Assembly: GCA_003255065.1 (NCBI GenBank)
Contig: QAOA01001448.1
Location: forward strand, 638,825 to 702,824
Direction of reading: 5' to 3'
Length of the DNA: 64,000 bases
DNA from: Cercis canadensis
Taxonomy: Eukaryota > Streptophyta > Magnoliopsida > Fabales > Fabaceae
Shown: positions 61,401 through 64,000 of the stretch, piece by piece
Numbering within the stretch: position 1 is the stretch's first letter
Layout: the number at the start of each line of letters is the position of its first letter
The notes under the pieces: generated by a model
What the model saw: only the letters and a program-made list of their open reading frames with translations
The model's database searches: none
What the model was told of the DNA's origin: nothing
Program-made: the position numbers and the translations under genes

Positions 61401-61788
61401 TTGGCAACTTGGCTATATGTTTGAAAGAATATAAACTCTGTTCTTACACTTCTCTGTTGAATCCTTTACCAGGAATCAAAGGATGATCCGGTTGATTCTG
61501 ATGTAAGTTTAATAACTAATATCTGGAACTTTAATCCCGAATCAATTATACTAGCTCCCTACTAATGATAACCTGCTTTTCAGGGCGAGGAAGATGAGGA
61601 AGATGCTGATGGTGACGACTCTGACGCTGAATCAAAGACAGAAGCAGGCGATGACGCCACTGAAACCAAGAAAGAGGATGAGGATGTACATGTAGGCTTC
61701 TGACCCACTTAATGTTCACTTCTATCAAAATTGATATCTATCTATTTAATAATTCCCTCGTGCGTTCTGTTTGCAGGATGAGCTCTAA
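58492..61788 (+). CDS. CRT: Calreticulin, ER Ca2+-binding lectin chaperone (CRT1/CRT2 type)
   Basis: Folds glycoproteins and stores calcium in the ER. Fourteen exons: 58492-58591, 59405-59512, 59637-59829, 59936-60194, 60290-60346, 60425-60472, 60554-60640, 60726-60783, 60927-60994, 61074-61169, 61256-61303, 61473-61502, 61584-61691 and 61777-61788. The product has 423 residues. A signal peptide covers about 1-24 (cut after ASA). The N domain has the [16 protein letters not shown] signature and the Cys110-Cys142 pair. The P domain has repeated PEDWDD and GEWTPP/GPWTPK/GKWKAP modules. The C-tail is Asp/Glu-rich, and the protein ends HDEL. The acidic tail points to CRT1/2, not the basic-tailed CRT3. 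N-glycosylation sequons are at Asn56 and Asn156. The final exon is only 12 nt and encodes DEL plus stop. Confidence 0.97.
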
Positions 61789-62495
61789 GGAAGTTAGCGA
61801 AGTGAACTCTAGAGAGTGAGCAAGGGATGTTTCGGAGTTTGGCATCAAGTGCTCCATAAGTTTTCCCCGTTTTTATCTTTTAGTTGTAGGAATTTTCTTT
61901 AGGGAAGTAAACTGCTGAGGCTGCAAGCACAAACTGTTGCGGTATTGCTTCAATCCCATTTGATTATTTCAGCTTGATTAGAACACAGAAAAATTGTGTC
62001 TCTTAAATAGATCCCTTTAATGGTTTGCGAAAATTGAGCTGCCAATTATACCGAGTTGCTTCATAATCCTTATTGATTGCTAAAGAATTTCCTCAGTAAA
62101 TTATATATATCGGCCATATAGATAGCCATAGTTTGAAAATCTAGAATTGGGAAGATTTTTATTAACTTTGTAATTTTGGTAGAGAAAATTTTTAATAACT
62201 CTAGTCAGGACTCAAAAGTATGATAATCCCTCCTGAATGAATGTAAAGCGAATAATTCTATCGTGAACATATGATGTTTGGAAGCCGTAATCGTATTAAC
62301 GGAAAAATGAAAAAAAAAAATGTTTGAATTCAATCATTTAACTCTTGCGACTATGATTGGGTTGATTTTTCAATTTATACATAACTTACCCCCACCTGAA
62401 AGCGAGAATTAACCTCTTACTATCAGTTAAGAAGCATGTGGGTCAAGTTTAATTACACACTCGTTACTTGTTAGTGATTCATTATTCATCAGTTG
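61789..62495. other. Calreticulin 3' flank
   Basis: The first 200-300 bases are the likely 3' untranslated region. After that the DNA is AT-rich and has no recognisable gene. It ends at the left boundary of the inverted-repeat element at 62496. Confidence 0.55.
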
Positions 62496-63668
62496 TAGGG
62501 GTGTTCATTGGGCGGGTCAACCTGTAGAAACTGCCTGACCCAACCCAATATGCAACCTGCGGTTCGATGACCCGCATGTGAATGGTTTGGTTCGGTTTAT
62601 GAGAGGTACAACCGCATGTATGCGGTTCAGTCCACGGGTTCTAATATTCAAACAATACTAGAACTGAACCAACCCGCACCTTGTAAGGAACGACTTCGTT
62701 TTATACCTCGTAGTGCCTGATTAAGTGAGTTTTTGTTCAGTGTGGTCTTCATTTCTCCCCATTCCAAAAATATCGAGCACATTCCCATTGTCTCTGCTCT
62801 CCGGCTTTCCCTTCTTCTCTGCTCTATTCTCCTTCGCATAGTTCAGTGTTCATCGCAGTATCACAGTTTTAGATAAAACCCCTTCACTTTCCTTGCCCTT
62901 GTCTCCTTCATTTGCCTCAGCCTTGCTCTGGTCTCTACCTCTCGGTTTTGTTGTGCAGCACCAATAGAGAAGAGAGAAACACCAAAACAGAGGCTCTGTT
63001 CGCAGCTCCAGATTGAGGCCTAGAGGTCACGGATTCACAATTGCACCGTTCAAGTTAAAGAACTGTATCTTGGGAACCTCCAAACAAAATTTTAGATCAA
63101 TCCAACAGTAAACGACTACAGATATTTGATTTGATGCAAACTACCACAATATGAGAAAGCTACAAATATATTCCTTCCTTCGCTCCAGATCGAGGCCTAG
63201 AGGTCACAAATTCACAATCGCGCCGTTCAAGTTAAAGAACTGTGTCTTGGGAACCTCCAAACAAATTTTTAGATCAATCCAACAGTAAACAACTGCAAAT
63301 CTTCAATTTGATGCAAACTGCCATAATATGAGAAAGCTACGAATCTATTCCTTCCTTCTCTCTATTCTTTCCTTCTTTGTTTCCTGCTCTTGGCTTCAAT
63401 TATTTTAGAAGTCAGACGAAGAAGAATTGATTATTTGGTTAATTTGGTCAATTTTGTTATCATTTCTTGTAAGTTTGTAACGATGTGATTTGGTCTCTTC
63501 TCACATGTGGCAACCTAATCAAACCGCCCGAACTAAACCATTCAATGTCAGTTTTGTTTGGTTTGGTTTCTGTCATGAAATTCACTCAAACCAATTGATT
63601 ATGGTTGGTTCGGTTGTTGAAATGCCAACTAAACCGCCCAAACCGAACCCAAACCGTGAACACCCCTA
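62496..63668. mobile_element. Non-autonomous element with 12-bp perfect terminal repeats (probably hAT-type)
   Basis: The unit starts TAGGGGTGTTCA (62496-62507) and ends with its exact complement TGAACACCCCTA (63657-63668), 1,173 bp overall. Next to both ends lie repeated CGGTTTGGTTCGG-type phrases in opposite orientation, as in many plant hAT-derived elements. No transposase is encoded. The flanking 8-mers (ATCAGTTG and AATTATCT) do not match, so either the target duplication has decayed or the ends come from different copies. The interior holds a 177-bp tandem duplication. Superfamily is inferred from the terminal sequence. Confidence 0.7.
63003..63356. repeat. 177-bp tandem duplication inside the element
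   Basis: Two copies, about 63003-63179 and 63180-63356, are roughly 90 percent alike by eye and share landmarks such as GAGGCCTAGAGGTCAC (63015 and 63192). Unlike the N-flanked duplications they have diverged by many substitutions, so this is a genuine, older duplication. Confidence 0.85.
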
Positions 63669-64000
63669 AATTATCTAGTATATTACTTGTTAAATAATAA
63701 ATTACTAAGTAGCCCTTAATAATGAATGTGGAAACGAAGACTGTAGAGACTTCTGAAAGACTTCTGAAATAATTTAAAATGCAATGACTATCGCTTTCCT
63801 ATATCGGATTAGGGATGAATATATCATAGGAAATTATTGATTAACCACAAATTATTATCACTATCAATGAGGTCCTTTCTGCTTCTCCAAGGAAAGTTCA
63901 TCATTTGGTCCGCTCCGCAAGGCATTCTGGATGCTTTCTCTACTTGTAATAAATAAAATAAACCCAACATTGTGGCCTGTAAGATACTATATATCATTTT
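63669..64000. other. Terminal AT-rich flank
   Basis: The last 332 bases of the window are AT-rich and non-coding by eye. No feature was recognised. Confidence 0.5.

Overview
This is a nuclear segment of a dicot plant genome, most likely a woody rosid (a Citrus-like species is possible, but nothing here proves it). The evidence is AT-rich DNA, GT-AG introns with T-rich tracts, plant-only families (class I KNOX, nicotianamine synthase, K+-dependent vacuolar H+-pyrophosphatase) and many small plant-type DNA transposons. Six single N bases mark assembly joins. At three of them the sequence on the two sides is duplicated, so those repeats are probably artefacts.

Ten protein-coding genes were rebuilt exon by exon, and every join keeps frame. 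In order they are: a class I KNOX homeobox gene (+, 2355-6468); an intronless nicotianamine synthase (-, 9420-10373); a plant gene of unknown function with a signal or membrane anchor (-, 16929-18980); the 20-exon mitochondrial protease LON1 (+, 22192-33439); an ASG1-like gene (+, 38772-41591); a small nuclear-type protein, possibly SHG1/BOD1-like (-, 43037-44684); an organellar RF2-type release factor, closest to PrfB2 (-, 45828-48635); an RluA-family pseudouridine synthase (+, 49075-50586); a vacuolar H+-pyrophosphatase (+, 53025-56441); and a calreticulin (+, 58492-61788). These are unrelated housekeeping or developmental genes, not an operon or cluster. The release factor and the pseudouridine synthase are divergent, about 440 bp apart, and may share a promoter. 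Three products have organellar leaders or possible ones (LON1, PrfB2-like, pseudouridine synthase).

The gaps hold non-autonomous DNA transposons recognised by their ends: a CACTA element (11113-11792); a Mutator-type MITE with a perfect 9-bp target duplication (12016-12495); a larger Mutator-like element with about 80-bp inverted ends, a possible transposase remnant and seven 31-bp palindromic repeats (19227-20872); a foldback element just upstream of LON1 (21431-21985); a 0.47-kb inverted-repeat element (51249-51722); and a probable hAT-type element with 12-bp perfect ends and an internal 177-bp duplication (62496-63668).

No clearly new multi-gene system is visible. The points most worth a second look are the palindromic array, the 12-nt last exon that carries most of the calreticulin HDEL signal, two GC-AG introns, a 161-codon open frame directly after the pseudouridine synthase stop codon, and the LON1 uORFs next to a foldback element.
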